From Euclidia mi (taxonomy: Eukaryota > Arthropoda > Insecta > Lepidoptera > Erebidae), in contig OX123183.2 of assembly GCA_944739405.2 (NCBI GenBank), forward strand, positions 94,812,729 to 94,876,728: 64,000 bases of DNA. The letters are read 5' to 3'. Both the position numbers and the translations under genes were made by a program. Positions 45,262-58,060 of the stretch are shown here, one piece after another (within the stretch, counting starts at the first letter, position 1; every line of letters starts with the position of its first letter). Under the pieces are notes generated by a model. It made no database searches. It worked only from the letters and a program-made list of their open reading frames with translations, and had not been told where the DNA came from.

Positions 45262-46250
45262 TTTATTATATAAAGGTAAGATTAATGTTATTTTTAGGAT
45301 TCTAAAACTAAAAATAATGTATTTATTCTTGTGACAGTGAACACCAATCAGAGAGCATTAACTCAAACAGTGCGTCCGCCATTCATGTTGTTGACGTTTT
45401 AGTAGTAAATACAACTAAAACGTCAAACTTTCTACCTGTCAAATCGAATATAACAAAATAAAAGTGGGTACATCAGAACCAGACCTCATTCACGGTTTGT
45501 TTTGTTTTGGACTTTGTGATATCACTCAACCGCCATAATGGTTTACAGCGTTTTCGTGTCAAATTCAAAAAGGTTTTTAAAAAGCCGTAATTAGTAATGT
45601 TGCTGATCGATTTTTGAAGAAAAAATCAGGTATTTCAGTTTAACATCTAATAAAGGAACGAATTAATCGCTAATTACATTTTAGGACACAAGCCTATTGC
45701 TTACGTTGTTATATACAAATAGACAATGTTGGAAGTTTAGGATTTCCTTTTAAATAACATGTAATTGATCCTACGCCTACGTTATTGTGTAGACTAGCAG
45801 GTAACCAATATTGTTGTTTTACTTATAAAATATCTTTATAGCTTATGTAGAGTTGTAAATAATTGTGCCAACATCCAACTCAAGTTTGCCAGAATTACGG
45901 AGCAGTTTAAACTTGAATACAGGTCAATGTTAAAAATTCGAAGCCTGTTACTGGGGGATTGTCATATCCTGAATTGATCAAATCCTCTTATAATTTATTT
46001 TGTCTGTCCTTTAAGAAGTCAATACCCGAGATCCAAAGACCTCCATTAACACTGCCATCTTCTTTTTCTCATCCTCCCTCTTCCAAAGGATTTGGAACTT
46101 AACAACAAGTACCAACCTCAACTACTAGGTCAAGAAGTCCTAGACACGCCGTTAATAAAAAGTACTATAAAACATTTCACATTTAATAGCTAAAGAACTT
46201 GACACTCTAGAAAAGTAAAACATCTATACCGTTATAGTCCCAGATCCCAC
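45262..46250. other. AT-rich spacer, nothing recognised
   Basis: TTGACGTTTTAGTAG/TAAAT/ACAACTAAAACGTCAA near 45392-45428 is a short imperfect inverted repeat. No gene is visible. Confidence 0.45.
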
Positions 46251-46674
46251 GGCCGGCTGACCTTACTTATTTTCTCAGTAACGAAATGTTTAGAATAAAG
46301 TAGCGTTAGTATGTGCTATGACTATACATATTGTACTTGCTATCTTGGCTCTAGGACAAATTTTTAGGTACGAGGTGCTAGGGTAACAATATTATTGTAC
46401 TAATTTTTCTTAAATTCTCAGTGCAAATTTTTATGTACGTTTTAGAAAATATTATTAAAATTCTTAACTCATTTCGGTGGCGGTAATTTTTACCAGACGC
46501 TTTGAAGCTTCCAAAATAACTAGCGATCGGTTGAGACCGTCGACCACTAGCCCCTCATGACTAAAAATTGGCCCTACATCCAAGTTAGCAAGTATGCGTA
46601 CACTCATAGCACATACTAACACTACTTTATTCTATACATTTTGTTTCTGAGAAAATAAGTAAGGTCTGGCGGCC
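46251..46674. mobile_element. Fold-back element with about 113-bp arms
   Basis: The left arm (from 46251, GGCCGGCTGACCTTACTTAT) and the reverse complement of the right arm (from 46674, GGCCGCCAGACCTTACTTAT) align for about 113 bp with roughly 85 % identity by eye, ending at AATTTTTAG on both. The central 200 bp is unique. No target duplication was found, so the superfamily is unknown. It is non-coding. Confidence 0.75.
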
Positions 46675-47571
46675 CTTTTTTCAGAACTGCTACTCACGTG
46701 GAATAATAGGAAGCTTCTCATTAATTTAGAAATAATTAGCTTGAAAATGACACTATTGATTACTGGGTATCTCTCATAAAATTCATGCTATGTATAGCAA
46801 TGATAAAGCTGACCATTCTTAGTCAGAATACGTGTTCGAAAAATATCACAAAATTACTCTATCCAATTAAAATGAACAATATCAGCTCCTACGCCATATT
46901 GCTACAGGGTCTCTTTGAGATCTCGAGTGTGAATTAAAGCGAAAAATTCAAGTGTGATTAAAGTTTTTCTTATAGAATTGCGAGATTGAATTGAATTTTT
47001 CACAAAAGAACTTATAGGTCATCGGTGTGAAACGAACATGATAATACAATAGCCAACGTGTTGCCGTATAAAATATTCGATTATATGAAAGCTTTTCCAA
47101 TTTTGTCTAGATAGAAACTACGTTTTTGTGAAATAAAAGTGACCTGGGTAAAGAGGAAAGTTAATCAAGAGCAGTTTAGACCAAGGACATGGTATGAACA
47201 GCATGAATAACTTATTGGAAATTCGGATTGCCTATCTAGCTTACAGATAATTTGGTCTGAGTGTTCATATATTATGTAGTTGGTGATCACGGTTTTATCT
47301 AAAGATTTGCTTAGACTAGAAGTTTAAAACAGCTTATATGCCATCATCTATCGAGAGCGAAGCTTTGGAGAAGCCTTAAAATATTTATTAATACAATCAA
47401 TCAATACTTATACTAGAACTTGTACTTGTCTCAAACTATGTTTATAACTCTTTTTGTAGTTTCTCAGGGTAATTCAAGTATTGCAGTCAGTAGATCTTCT
47501 TAAAGAAATACTTGAATTAGGATACGAATTTACGTGGTATAATAATGTAGGTGCGCGAAATTAAAACAACA
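46675..47571. other. AT-rich spacer, nothing recognised
   Basis: No reading frame or repeat border is supported. Confidence 0.45.
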
Positions 47572-47845
47572 GGGAAGTTTCCTGCAAGTGAAATAAATTA
47601 TACAAGTATTTTTATCTAGTGTAACATGTCAAAATAATAGTAGTTTCATTCACAAATTAATGTTAAAATTTTATTTAACGTTTTTTATCGTCAATTTATT
47701 GATAATTCGTATTCTACTTGACAACAAAATACTATGACGTCAGCGTCACTACGTCATATTTAATACAAAACCCTTGGCAAAGGTCGTTTTTGACATTTTA
47801 TTAAAAGTGCTTGATTTGACTAGTTGGAAACAACCCTATTGACAA
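47572..47845 (-). repeat. Dispersed repeat, inverted partner of 28058-28314
   Basis: The reverse complement matches 28058-28314 along its length, ending at the same sharp border (GGGTTGTTTCC). This copy is not inside the TIR element, so the block moves or was copied on its own. Confidence 0.7.
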
Positions 47846-48430
47846 TAACAATTGACAATTTGAGTTCATTGCTTCAATATACTTTAATTATCCTCAACTT
47901 GGATTCTCCCTGTGTTGTAGATTAATCATTCGACCACAGCACAGAACATAGTCAGTTTGTCGCCTTTGAAACTGAATCATCACACAATTTATGCTCCTAC
48001 ACTCATATGAGTGAATGCTATCTTTACATATGAATTTTATTCATTCACTTTAATTAAATTCTTCAGGCACGTGCGTCGCTTCACATATTTGTGAAGCTAA
48101 CGCCTCTAGAATAACTTTGATTTTCCAGAAAACTTATACCTTCGAAAATATTACTCTTCTAACATTCAATCTGCCTAGTATCAAACTTCTGAATGGGCAA
48201 GTTTTATAATAATGAAAAAAAATCACTAATATATTCCGATACGAATTTATGTTAGCAATTTTGAAACTTTTGGAAATATACGATGTAAATGTGTACAATA
48301 GTTCAATATTCACTGTGTATTGTAAATCATAGACGAACCTCGTAATATTGGTAGCACACCTGTCGGTCTCGTTCGATTTAATAACGCGACATCGTAAAAC
48401 TTAATATTTTATACCTATATATATATAGGG
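47846..48430. other. AT-rich spacer, nothing recognised
   Basis: No supported gene. Confidence 0.45.
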
Positions 48431-48550
48431 AATCTTATGGGAGTGAATGAAGCAAGAGAGATATGTCAGGATCGTTGCAAATGGCGTTCCGTAGTCTCTG
48501 CCTACCCCTCTGGGAAACAGGCGTGAGTCTATGTATGTATGTATATATAT
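48431..48550 (+). mobile_element. RTE-like LINE tail, 5'-truncated
   Basis: It encodes MGVNEAREICQDRCKWRSVV, then SAYPSGKQA and a stop, followed by GTGAGTCTATGTATGTATG. The same C-terminus and tail end the LINE at 22860-23965. The TA-rich flanks hide any duplication. Confidence 0.75.
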
Positions 48551-49650
48551 AGTGGTAATAACGTTACCAAAACGTTATTTATTGAATATTCGAGAGGAAA
48601 ATATATTTCCAGCTACTGACAGCTTTGCCGTCATTATTTTTAATGAGGACACAAAGGTAAACAACATTTATAAACGACTCGTTTTTCCTAGGAATAGCAG
48701 TGTTATGTATGTTAGCAGAAATCAATCTGGGTGCTTGAGGTAGTGCAACAATTGATGTTCAACAAACAATTGTAATTTCGATATCCTTTATTTATAGGTG
48801 TATATTTGGTTCAATTACAAGATGCGTCTGTAGTGAAAAAATCCATGACTAATCCCGATGCAACCGATGGCATTATAGACAGTGTTTAATGTCGGTAATA
48901 AACTACAAAGCATCCTAGCTTGGAACAATTATACGTCCGACCGCGATATAACTCGACAAGTATACTTATTATAGAGCTTAAATTTATCATGGCGGTTCCA
49001 CAAAGCCTACAAAGTCAGGTAATAAAATAAATTTTCACTTGCTTTAAATATATTTATCAGGCCAGCTTTAAATTTTTGTACTCAGTAAGCGGATTACGAA
49101 ACCTTCAGCAAACGTGCCTCGTCCGCAAACAACTAAAGTGCTAAAAAGTAATATTCGACTAATGTAAACTATTTTTGCAGGTTTTCAAATAATATTCTGA
49201 GAGAAAGCTTGTGTGATACGCAATTTTATGTCTTATTTGGTGTAACATGGATGTAAATAAGCTCAGGATGGGCTTTTAACCGGCTTACCAATACAAAAAA
49301 TAAGGTAATCCGAGTTAGTTGCCCCGATTCTGGGTATAGGGGAAAATTACTCTACTAGCTTACAAGAAAAATTGGTCTCTAACTTGGATATAAAAGTGTC
49401 CCAACAAACGTCAAAACCAAACTTTTCCATAATCCATTTGCGTTATTTAAATCATCAGCCGTTGGATAGATGTCGCCTAGGTACAGATGTCCAAATAAAT
49501 TGAAAGGCATGGTTAAATCAATCTTCTATATTGTAAACAAGTCAAAAGCGAGATGAAATGGGCATCATGTTATGGACAGAACACCGTCTAAATTAATTTC
49601 ATGTGTTTACTAATTAGACATTTCGTATGTGCTACTAACTTTATATAAGT
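48551..49650. other. AT-rich spacer, nothing recognised
   Basis: A 70-residue frame at 48531-48743 begins in the LINE tail and has no family signal. Confidence 0.45.
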
Positions 49651-49852
49651 CTAGATGAGCCCGCGATTAGACACGTGTTATTTAAGGCTACTGATCCGCT
49701 CCCGTGGCTGATAACGTGATGTTTTATAACCCATAGGCTTCCTCGTTAAATGGGCTATCCAATACTGAAATATTTTTTTTATCGGACCTGTAGTTCCTGA
49801 GATTAGCGCGTTTAACTAAACAAACTCTTCAGCTTTTTATATTAGTATAAGA
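49651..49852 (-). mobile_element. Short Helitron-like element (minus strand)
   Basis: On the minus strand it starts A|TCTTATACTAATATAAAAA and runs into GCTGAAGAGTTTGTTTAG, AACGCGCTAATCTCAGGAAC, the same 5' region as at 16423-16671. It ends CGCGGGCTCATCTAG. The base after CTAG is A rather than the expected T, so either the end is one copy variant or the target differs. Confidence 0.6.
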
Positions 49853-52800
49853 TTAGATTAGATTTAAACTACTCGAATAATCCAAAATTCTCACACTTAA
49901 GAATCTTTATTTGACAACGACCAAAATGTGAATGCAGAGTTACTTACGATATTTTCTTACCACCTTTCTTACCATCCTTTAGCAATTTTCGTTTAACTAT
50001 TTAACTGCACATAACTTAGAAAAGTCAGCAGTGCGTGCTATGAGTTTGAACCCGAGGCTCTCTTAGTAGCAGTCTGTAGGCTCTCTCGAAGGGCGTCGCT
50101 TAATCGCTCAATTTATTTCTTCCATATACCCTAGCCAGCCGTTCAATAACTTTAAAACCTATTTTAGTATTTACCAAAATAGTTACTACAGCGTTTCGTT
50201 ATTTTTCACGAAACTCTTTAGGCGTTTATTAATTCAGACTTGTCGATGCTGGCTACATACATTGTGGCTTAGCCATTAAACGAGATAAAAGATTTCTTTA
50301 GACAAATAGATTAGGCTTTGCTTTTTATTTTATTTTGTATTCGCTTACGTTAGGTAGACATTTGTTACCATTAGAATATTACTGAGAGGAATAGATAGTT
50401 CTAGGCAGCAAAAATAAGGTTAAATATAAAGAACGTACTTATCCGCTCAAGGTAACCGCTCTAATTTGACATTTTCCGCTAAAGCATCACGCGGTCGTTA
50501 TCTGACCACCCGCGAAGCAAGGCCACTTGTCGTGCTACCTTAAACCTAACCTTACGACTCGTCACTCGGGTGTTCATATTTGAAATGATGTTTTTATGAA
50601 ATTAAATTGAATAAGCTTTGTAGTAATGTTTAAATGGTGACTGAATGACGGATTGTTTAGTTTATGCGATCCGCCGAACTTGATCCTATTGTAAACAATG
50701 TCGTCTATCGACGACCTACTCGCCATTTTTGTTTGTCATGATAACAATATGGGTTATAAATTGCTTACTTTTGTTATTTTGTATAACTGGTGGTATAAGC
50801 TTTACAATAATATAAAATATAAAAGTCAGTATTTGATATTTTGTATATTTCGCTGTCCTTGCATGTTGCGCGCGGGGCGTAATTATGGATTCAAAACATC
50901 ATTGTAAACAAATTGTATAATTATATTTGATTATATTTGATATTTTTATGTTTTAATTGTGAATGAACTAATTAATTATAAAATAACAGCAACACAATAA
51001 ACAAATATTGTATAATAATTTAATTCAAGAGGCTATATTCATTCAATTACCGAAAAAACGGCATTTATTTTTTATTGAATAAAAATATATAGATAAGGTT
51101 ACACTTCTGCTATGAATTATTGTCTTATTATGAGTATATAAATAAACCTATCATATGATATATAATACTCCTATAATTCATGAGATATTGGCTTTCGAAA
51201 ATTTTGGCGGGTATGGCGGTTATTTTTGGTGGGAAAAAGTAAACAATTGTGCAAAGTCCAATAAGAATAATTCTTATCGGATTCTTATCCGATATGGTTT
51301 TTTAATTGGAAATCTAGTTGAAAAGAAACTTATCTAGGTTTGAATCTGATATATAACAAGAAAATATGTTAGAAAAAATAAAATACGAAAATTGGCGGCA
51401 ATTAACAATCATTTATATTATATATTTTTTTATGTTTAAAATTAAAATGTTTCTTTCCAATATATTTATTTCCTCTGAAAGTAAATTAAATTACCTTTCT
51501 AACGGTGTACAATTGTTATATACCTCTCATAGTAAAAAACGACGAGAAATATGAATATGTTAGAAATATAATAGCGCGCCCGAAAATGGCGGGAAAATAT
51601 TATACCGGGCGCGCTTTATACCGCTCTTGCGTGGGTATCAAGTATATTATTTGGTGTTAATTAATATCATTCGAAAGCTTATTTAATTACGCGTCTTTTG
51701 ATATACAATATTACCTTAATAAATAGAAATATCACCATTCTTTCAACGAAAATATTACGCGCCCGTACTTAGCTCGAAAGCCTAGCCTCGAAAGTGGCCA
51801 AAATACATATACGGGTGTCCTGAGATGCCTCGATGGTGGCCAAAATGCTTCGAGGGATTATACGTATTTAATGGACAGGCAATATAAAATAAAATAGAAT
51901 CTTTTTCTCTTGCAATATTGGAACGCTTACGATATATTTGCTTCCTTTCGTCTTAAACCTTCATAACGCAAAGAAATGGAGCATGTATTTGATTCTACAT
52001 TTACTTCCATGAAAAGTTGATTAATAAACAAAAGTTTGAATAGTTTATTTGCTTCACATACCGTTGCCACAAATTCAGTAACCAATAATATAGGGAGTCG
52101 ACCAATACTAGATTTTTTCGTTCTCATAGTTTTACGCTGGTTTTGTTCGCAGTTATAACTCATAATTTTACTCGCGCAGTACCATTTGCAGCGTGAATTT
52201 ATATTCTGTATTTTATTGGCCTTGTTGTTCCCAATTGCCTCTATTTCCATTTTCCAAAGTTGTTGGATATCAGACCGTTTGCGTTGCTCCGTAGCATCGT
52301 TAAAGGGTTGTTTTGTTTATATCGTCTAATAATTATGATACTGCCGTGAAATATTATGTCCTAGAGACATTTTGTTTTCGTGTAAATTCATACGTATTTT
52401 ACGACCAACAATGGCGGAGAAAGAAACGTGACCCAATCCGGAACCTTACAGCTTGAGCGAGCATGTGTAGATGTAACTGCATAATATGACGGCGGCAGTT
52501 TGTCTCTCTTTCGAGCATTGCTTATTTTATTCATATTATATGGCCTTGTCAATGGCGCGCATATTGAAGAGTAATTGGTAGGCTATCGTAAATCGTTTTT
52601 ATTGCATTGCCATTGAGGTGTACATAATGCATAGTTATTAATAAAATCTGTTGACGATATGGATTTTATTACACGGACTTAATTTACCATAGGTACCTAG
52701 TCCTAGATCTGGAACATTGAAAGTGATTTGTACAGAAGTTAGTTATTTTCAAATTAATACTTAATCTAACAAATTTTGAAGACAAATTTTCACCACATTT

Positions 52801-53559
52801 ATCATTGCTGTTCAAGTAAATTTTAAACGGATAAGTGTTAAAATTAACTTTGGACTACGTAAAGTCTTTTATCTATAGGCCCATAGTCTCATAAATTTAT
52901 AAAAGGGAAGGTACTTGAAACAAATTCAGAAACAAAACTTATTCAAATAACCAATCAACATTTGTAAGACGTGTTCCAAGCAATCATATGAAAACTTAAT
53001 AACACCGTGTGACGTCCGATACCCGTCTTTACATTGAATATGTCAAGGCGTTATAGAAAGAATTATTACGTTATATTTATCAACCTGCTACTCCCTACGA
53101 GCACTCTAATGTGAGTTGCGATTCAACATTCAGGTAGACAATTTTAAATTTATATACCAGACTGAGATGATGATGATGAATAAAATAAAAAGTAAGGAAA
53201 TACAAATAAAACGTTTGTCTTGAAGTGGAAACTTTATTAGAAAGTTTCCCTCTATATAAGTACTAAGTACTTGTAACTTATCAAAGTTTTGTAATTTCTT
53301 AACGGACGAATAAGCATTAATTTTACAAACTCAAAGTATAATAACATTATCTCGTATTAGGTAACATTGGTCTAATATTTAAACTGTAAATTTACTTCTA
53401 AACTTAATTAATTTAGTTTAAAGACACGTAGTGTAACTTAGCTTGTTATTAAATAACTTTGACACCGATATCCCGATAATAGAAGCGATGAGGGAGTATT
53501 TCCTAGAACATGTTCATAATTCGGGCCAAAGTCCCCCTCGCGTATGTTGCACGTAAATA
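49853..53559. other. 3.7 kb without an assigned feature
   Basis: The longest open frame is 107 residues on minus (51927-52250, MEIEAIGNNKANKIQNINSR...), with no recognised domain. Around 51570-51620 GCGCGCCCGAAAATGGCGGG and GGGCGCGC form a small inverted repeat, and GCGCCCG recurs near 51761. At 53168 a GATGATGATGA run is a scrap of LINE tail. This is one of the few stretches that could be single-copy host DNA. Confidence 0.4.
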
Positions 53560-53856
53560 ATGAGCTTATCAGAAAAATGTACACGCATACAAAGACTGAC
53601 AATGAAATTTAAGGCGGGTGCAAAAATGGATCCTATTTTTTTGAATAATAATGTAAAACGAAACGAAGCAGAATCCATTTTTAAATTGCCTGACTCTGTC
53701 TCTAAGCGAAGTCGCGGATGTCATGATGGTTTAAGTACGTACACCGAACATCTTTCGGGATCAAATATAGATTGCCTTCAAACTCAGCTTGGAATTAAGC
53801 TCAAACTAAATAGGGTGTACCACTACGATATCAAAAAAGATCCATTATGTGAGTAA
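53560..53856 (+). CDS. Hypothetical 98-aa frame, possibly an exon
   Basis: The frame (MSLSEKCTRIQRLTMKF...) is Lys/Asn-rich and ends LKLNRVYHYDIKKDPLCE. I do not recognise it. The last codons contain GTGAGT at 53848-53853, which could be a splice donor, in which case the coding part would stop there. No neighbour supports a gene, and a frame of this length arises by chance in 64 kb. Confidence 0.2.
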   Translation: MSLSEKCTRIQRLTMKFKAGAKMDPIFLNNNVKRNEAESIFKLPDSVSKRSRGCHDGLSTYTEHLSGSNIDCLQTQLGIKLKLNRVYHYDIKKDPLCE

Positions 53857-54129
53857 ATAAAACTTTCAATAAAATAAAAATGCCCAACACAAACAGCTCA
53901 GATTTATACGTTCAACTAAATCGTAACACCAGGGTCAGGCTTTTATGCAGCATATTTTACACAGAGAACATATTTAGTTGCTAGTTGCTATTTTTTTTAC
54001 GCTGATAAATGTGTTTTTATACGAGTTGTGCTTTTATAATTATTTTATTTAAGAGTGGAGTGTAGGTTGTTCTTGTTAACTAAAATTAATGTGAGTATGC
54101 CAATTTCAGGTGTATGCAAGAGTCCGTGT

Positions 54130-54345
54130 AGATTATTGACTTTGGTAGATCTGTTGGTGCAGTTTTTGGTAACTCTTACTGAAGGCGAGGGTCTTAGGTT
54201 CGATTCCCAAAGGACAAACCTTTGTTTAGTGAACGTGACTATTTGTTCTGTGTCTGGGTGTTATATGCCTTTAATATGCATCAGTTATCTCTTTGCCATA
54301 GTACAAGGTCTGCTTTACTTCAAAATTAGATGACAGTGTGTGGGT
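54130..54345 (+). mobile_element. tRNA-derived SINE (degenerate)
   Basis: GGTGCAGTTTTTGGTAACTC is followed by a B box, TAGGTTCGATTCCC, then AAACCTTTGTTTAGTGAACG and TTGTTCTGTGTCTGGGTGTT. The last motif is shared with the SINE at 43815 and is a common lepidopteran SINE body. The tail is unclear. Confidence 0.6.
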
Positions 54346-54984
54346 TTTCCTAGGATATAATTTCCTATTCATATTATTCAGGGGTATATAAACTAGAAAA
54401 TAGATTAAACATTTGATGATTTATTATTTTTTAGCACTAAGTATTCAAGTAAGCTTCTGTATATACTATTTACAATTCACGTTAAAATTAAATGCGACGA
54501 TTGGGTACAAATTTATCTAATTTGTCTCTACTGAGCCTTGTTGATATTAAGGCTTCGCCCACGCGATTATTAGTTTATGAAAATAGAATAGCTCTTTTTT
54601 TGCATAATATCGAAAACCGTTTTATTGTTTAAATTTATAGAGGTAATTTAAGTTTACCATTATGGTATCATCATATCATTATCATCATATCTGCCAGTCT
54701 TTCGCCAAAATCGGTAAAGCGTATCTTAAGTTTTGTCAAAAATACCTTATATGCTCTATATGCATTTTGTAAGTAGCTGTTATTTTAATATTACAAATAA
54801 TGAACGTACATTACTATCACATCTTCTGATGTAGTCATAAAATAATTCAATATAGAGTAGGTGCAAAATGTATTTCCGTTACTTTTTAAAATCATAATTC
54901 AAGCAATAAGAAGAAATCTTGTCGCGACGGACTTTACAAACTTTCCATCAACAAACACAAAATAAGTATGCACAATGTTATCTC

Positions 54985-55075
54985 GAGTGGGAATTGAATC
55001 CACAACACTTGGCGCAGTTCTGAACGGCGAGGTGACTGCTGGAACCACTATGCCAAACGTGCAGTTAAAACAAAT
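54985..55075 (-). mobile_element. tRNA-SINE head fragment
   Basis: The minus strand reads GGCATAGTGGTTCCAGCAGT (A-box region) and GTGTTGTGGATTCAATTCCC (B-box region), 50 bp apart. The body beyond CACTCGAGATAAC is missing. Confidence 0.5.
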
Positions 55076-56040
55076 AGAAGAGTATATTTATTGCGGTAGC
55101 TTATGAATATCTTTTCAGCTAGAGGACTAACACTGCTGTGGCCTTTCTATCTGGAGTTATTTATACACAAATGGAGCAAGTCGTCCAACGTAGACAGTCG
55201 TGTCCCATCGCTGCATCGGTGCAAGAAAACCACTCAACGGTAAATGTTATATTGAGCATGCACGACTGCATGGCTTTAACCGATATATTAAGCTTGTAAG
55301 CGCTTCCCTATGTATGAATAAGTACCTAATATATTAGTGAATTTTCACGCTTAGGACGGGTGTTTATATTTTCTTTAATTAGTAAACGCGAAAGTTGCTG
55401 AAGAAAGATGTTAGTACGGATATTAATAAAACTTTACAGTAATGTAGCTTATTTTTATTTAGCTGTTTTTACCTTTAACACGTCAGAATGTCGGCAAATC
55501 CCTTCTTAGTGCACTCTTACGCTGCTGAAGGAATATGCAGCTTCTTACGACCAGTAGTTTAGGCTGCGCGGTGTCTATCAGGCTGTCATTCAGATACGCA
55601 AGAATTTAATATATTCAGATATAGATTGATGATTTATACGATCCAACCGTCACGCGGGCGAGGTCGCGGTGAGATGCTAGTATACCAATTACAAGTTAGC
55701 AATCATAGTAAACCAAGGCGTGTTATTAACTGACGTCGTAACATTATAGGACAAATTCTGAGAAGCCTGTCTGTGATCACTTTAATTTAGGCGTACCAAT
55801 ATTTGAAATTGGGAACATTTGCTATCGGAGTAGTATTACGAGTATCGCTTACTAACTCGGTACCATTTGAAATAAGTTAGTAAATTGATCAAGTAACCAA
55901 CCATAATTTTCATTAAGTAAGAGTACCTATCTCAGGACTGTTACCTTTATTAAATTTCTTTCTTTCTTTATCAATACGAAAGTTTGTGAAAATCGATTCT
56001 TTCACGCAAAGCCAACAAAACGTTTTTATGGAACTCTTTT
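55076..56040. other. AT-rich spacer with one dispersed-repeat scrap
   Basis: Around 55493-55610, AAATCCCTTCTTAGTGC, CGCTGCTGAAGGAATATGC and CTATCAGGCTGTCATTCAG resemble a repeat also hinted at near 9530. Nothing is coding. Confidence 0.4.
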
Positions 56041-56043
56041 TTT

Positions 56044-56480
56044 TTCTAACCTATACTGTCCCATTGTTGGGCAAAGGTCTCCCCTACACTTCTCCAAAGC
56101 TCCCATCGCCAGCTAGTTCTGTCCATGTTTTTGAGAATGCATCCAGCTCATCTCGCCAACGCTTCCTGGGTCTACCCCAACCACGACGTCCCGGCGCGGC
56201 GGTGTCCACCACGTGGCGATATGTGCCCATTTCTCGGGATGCATTCTGCAAACATGACCTGCCCAATCCCATTTTTATTTTGCGGCCTTCTTGCCAACAT
56301 CACTGATGCCAGTTTAAATACGTATGGCTGTGTTACGGATTCGGTCTGTTAGTTTAATCCCCGATACGCTCCTTTCAATAGCTCTTTAGCAAACCTTGAG
56401 TTTGTACTTCTGAGAATCGATCAGTGACCACGTCAGGGCTCCGTAAGTCAGGACGGGTGAACTCTACATTATAATAATTA
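56044..56480 (-). pseudogene. RTE-type LINE C-terminal fragment
   Basis: On the minus strand a frame reads MGLGRSCLQNASREMGTYRH, VVDTAAPGRRGWGRPRKRWR, DELDAFSKTWTELAGDGSFG and, after a shift, ETFAQQWDSIG and a stop. This is the GRPRKRWRDEL...FAQQWD block that ends many RTE-type LINE proteins. Upstream on that strand (to 56480) are scraps of the preceding region. It lacks RT. The terminal motif differs from the VQQWTSFG family at 199-289, so at least two RTE-type families are present. Confidence 0.75.
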
Positions 56481-57800
56481 CTACATCAGAATGGCACATG
56501 TGCCATCTTTTGCACTCATCTTTGACTCTCAGAAACTTGTAATTAATGTGTCTAGTGATTGCCCTTCTCATACGTAAAATTGTGTTAAAAAAAAAACAGA
56601 AATTGTTCCTTTACTTAAATGCATAATTTATCAGAGTTTAAGCTCACGTTAAGCTCACTGAGTAAACATAAAGTGCAGGACTGGTAATAAAAAATATGGA
56701 TTACGAAAACATATTTTTCAATTTATCAAAAAAACAATTAAATATTTAGCAGAATACACGTGACTCTTAGATTTGATGTTTTTAAACCCACCGCAGTGCA
56801 CACACCCAGACGGAAAATTTAATTATTTATGTGAATATGCCCTCCATACCCTATAACTTATGCAAGCTACCAACAGCTTGTTTAAAAGTAGTGCGAGAAT
56901 CAAAATAATACTATTGCCTCAGATGAAGTTCAGAATAATACCTATAGGTTTATCACCAAATACCAAGGGCGTAACCTTGACAACAGAGTTCGCCAACAGA
57001 ACTACCAAGTCATTGTTCTTGCTATCCATTCATTATAACGTGACATCTCCATTCCTGGCAAACTTACACCCGCGAATAACCAAGCTACAAAATTACGTTA
57101 GGAAATGTATTCCAAAAACTCCTTTTAGTGATGCATCTGGGTACTAAGGAGAAATATTTTATCTTATTTTCACCTTTGTGTAAGCGAAGAAAGTAGCAAA
57201 TTTTAGTTGCTCATTACAGTATTTGTTGCATACCTACTCGTGTAGTTTTGTACATTTGTAAGTTTTGTACATTTTGTTTCTTATCCCTTCAGAAGACAAG
57301 CAAAGACATAGGCGAGCTGGCACACTCAACATTGTATTCTTTTAAGTACTAGTCTGTAGAATAATACAATATATTATTATGCCATTTATAAATACTATTG
57401 TTTATGCTTTAAGCACTGTTCCTGGGGTTCTTCTTAAAATGTGCGGTACGATACTAATTACAAAACTTCTTTTTTTCTATTTCATACTCAAAACCGATTC
57501 CAAATTCAATTAACTAAATAATTCCTCTGCCATACTTAAAAATGACATTTAAAACAATTAAGAAATTTCACCATCGAGGCTCGTAAACGCAATAAATCTG
57601 TGAAATATTGCGCTAGAGCTGGAACTGCTTGGCTAGAAAGCAAGAGCCGGAGTCAAAAGAAGCACATTATGCAGCGCAACGGTGGCGCCACTTGTCGTAG
57701 TTACGGGTTATTGCTTCAACACATACTTCGACGACGCATCTTGGGCTACAAAATCTTTATTTGAATTTTAGCTGGAATTGATTTAAGTTATAAATTCTGC
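56481..57800. other. AT-rich spacer, nothing recognised
   Basis: A 95-residue frame at 56860-57147 has no domain. No repeat borders were found. Confidence 0.45.
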
Positions 57801-57824
57801 CTAAACCTTTAGTGTTTTCTTTAG

Positions 57825-58060
57825 CTGAAGTATTCTATTTTTTGAACATGTATAGCGTAGTATTCGAAGAGGCTATCCCGCTGCTTAATATTGTACCGAT
57901 TGTCGCGAGTTCAATCTCTACATGGTACAAACATTTTGTTCGATCCAAGAATTGTTTTTTCGGGCCTAGGTTTTCTGTGTCTTTGATCGAATATGTGTAA
58001 AGTCCCATTCGATATAGTTTTTATTGCTAGTGCGGTTCGCATGATTTGATACCTATGCAT
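57825..58060 (+). mobile_element. Degenerate tRNA-SINE-like repeat
   Basis: GTCGCGAGTTCAATCTCTAC is a B-box-like site, followed by TTGTTCGATCCAAGAATTG, TGTGTAAAGTCCCATTCG and TTTATTGCTAGTGCGG, in the same order as in the SINE at 43815-44030. The A box and tail are unclear. Confidence 0.4.

Noticed and set aside
51927..52250. Minus-strand 107-residue open frame
   Set aside because: It has no recognisable domain, no supporting neighbour and AT-rich codon composition like the spacer; kept only as a note in the spacer entry.
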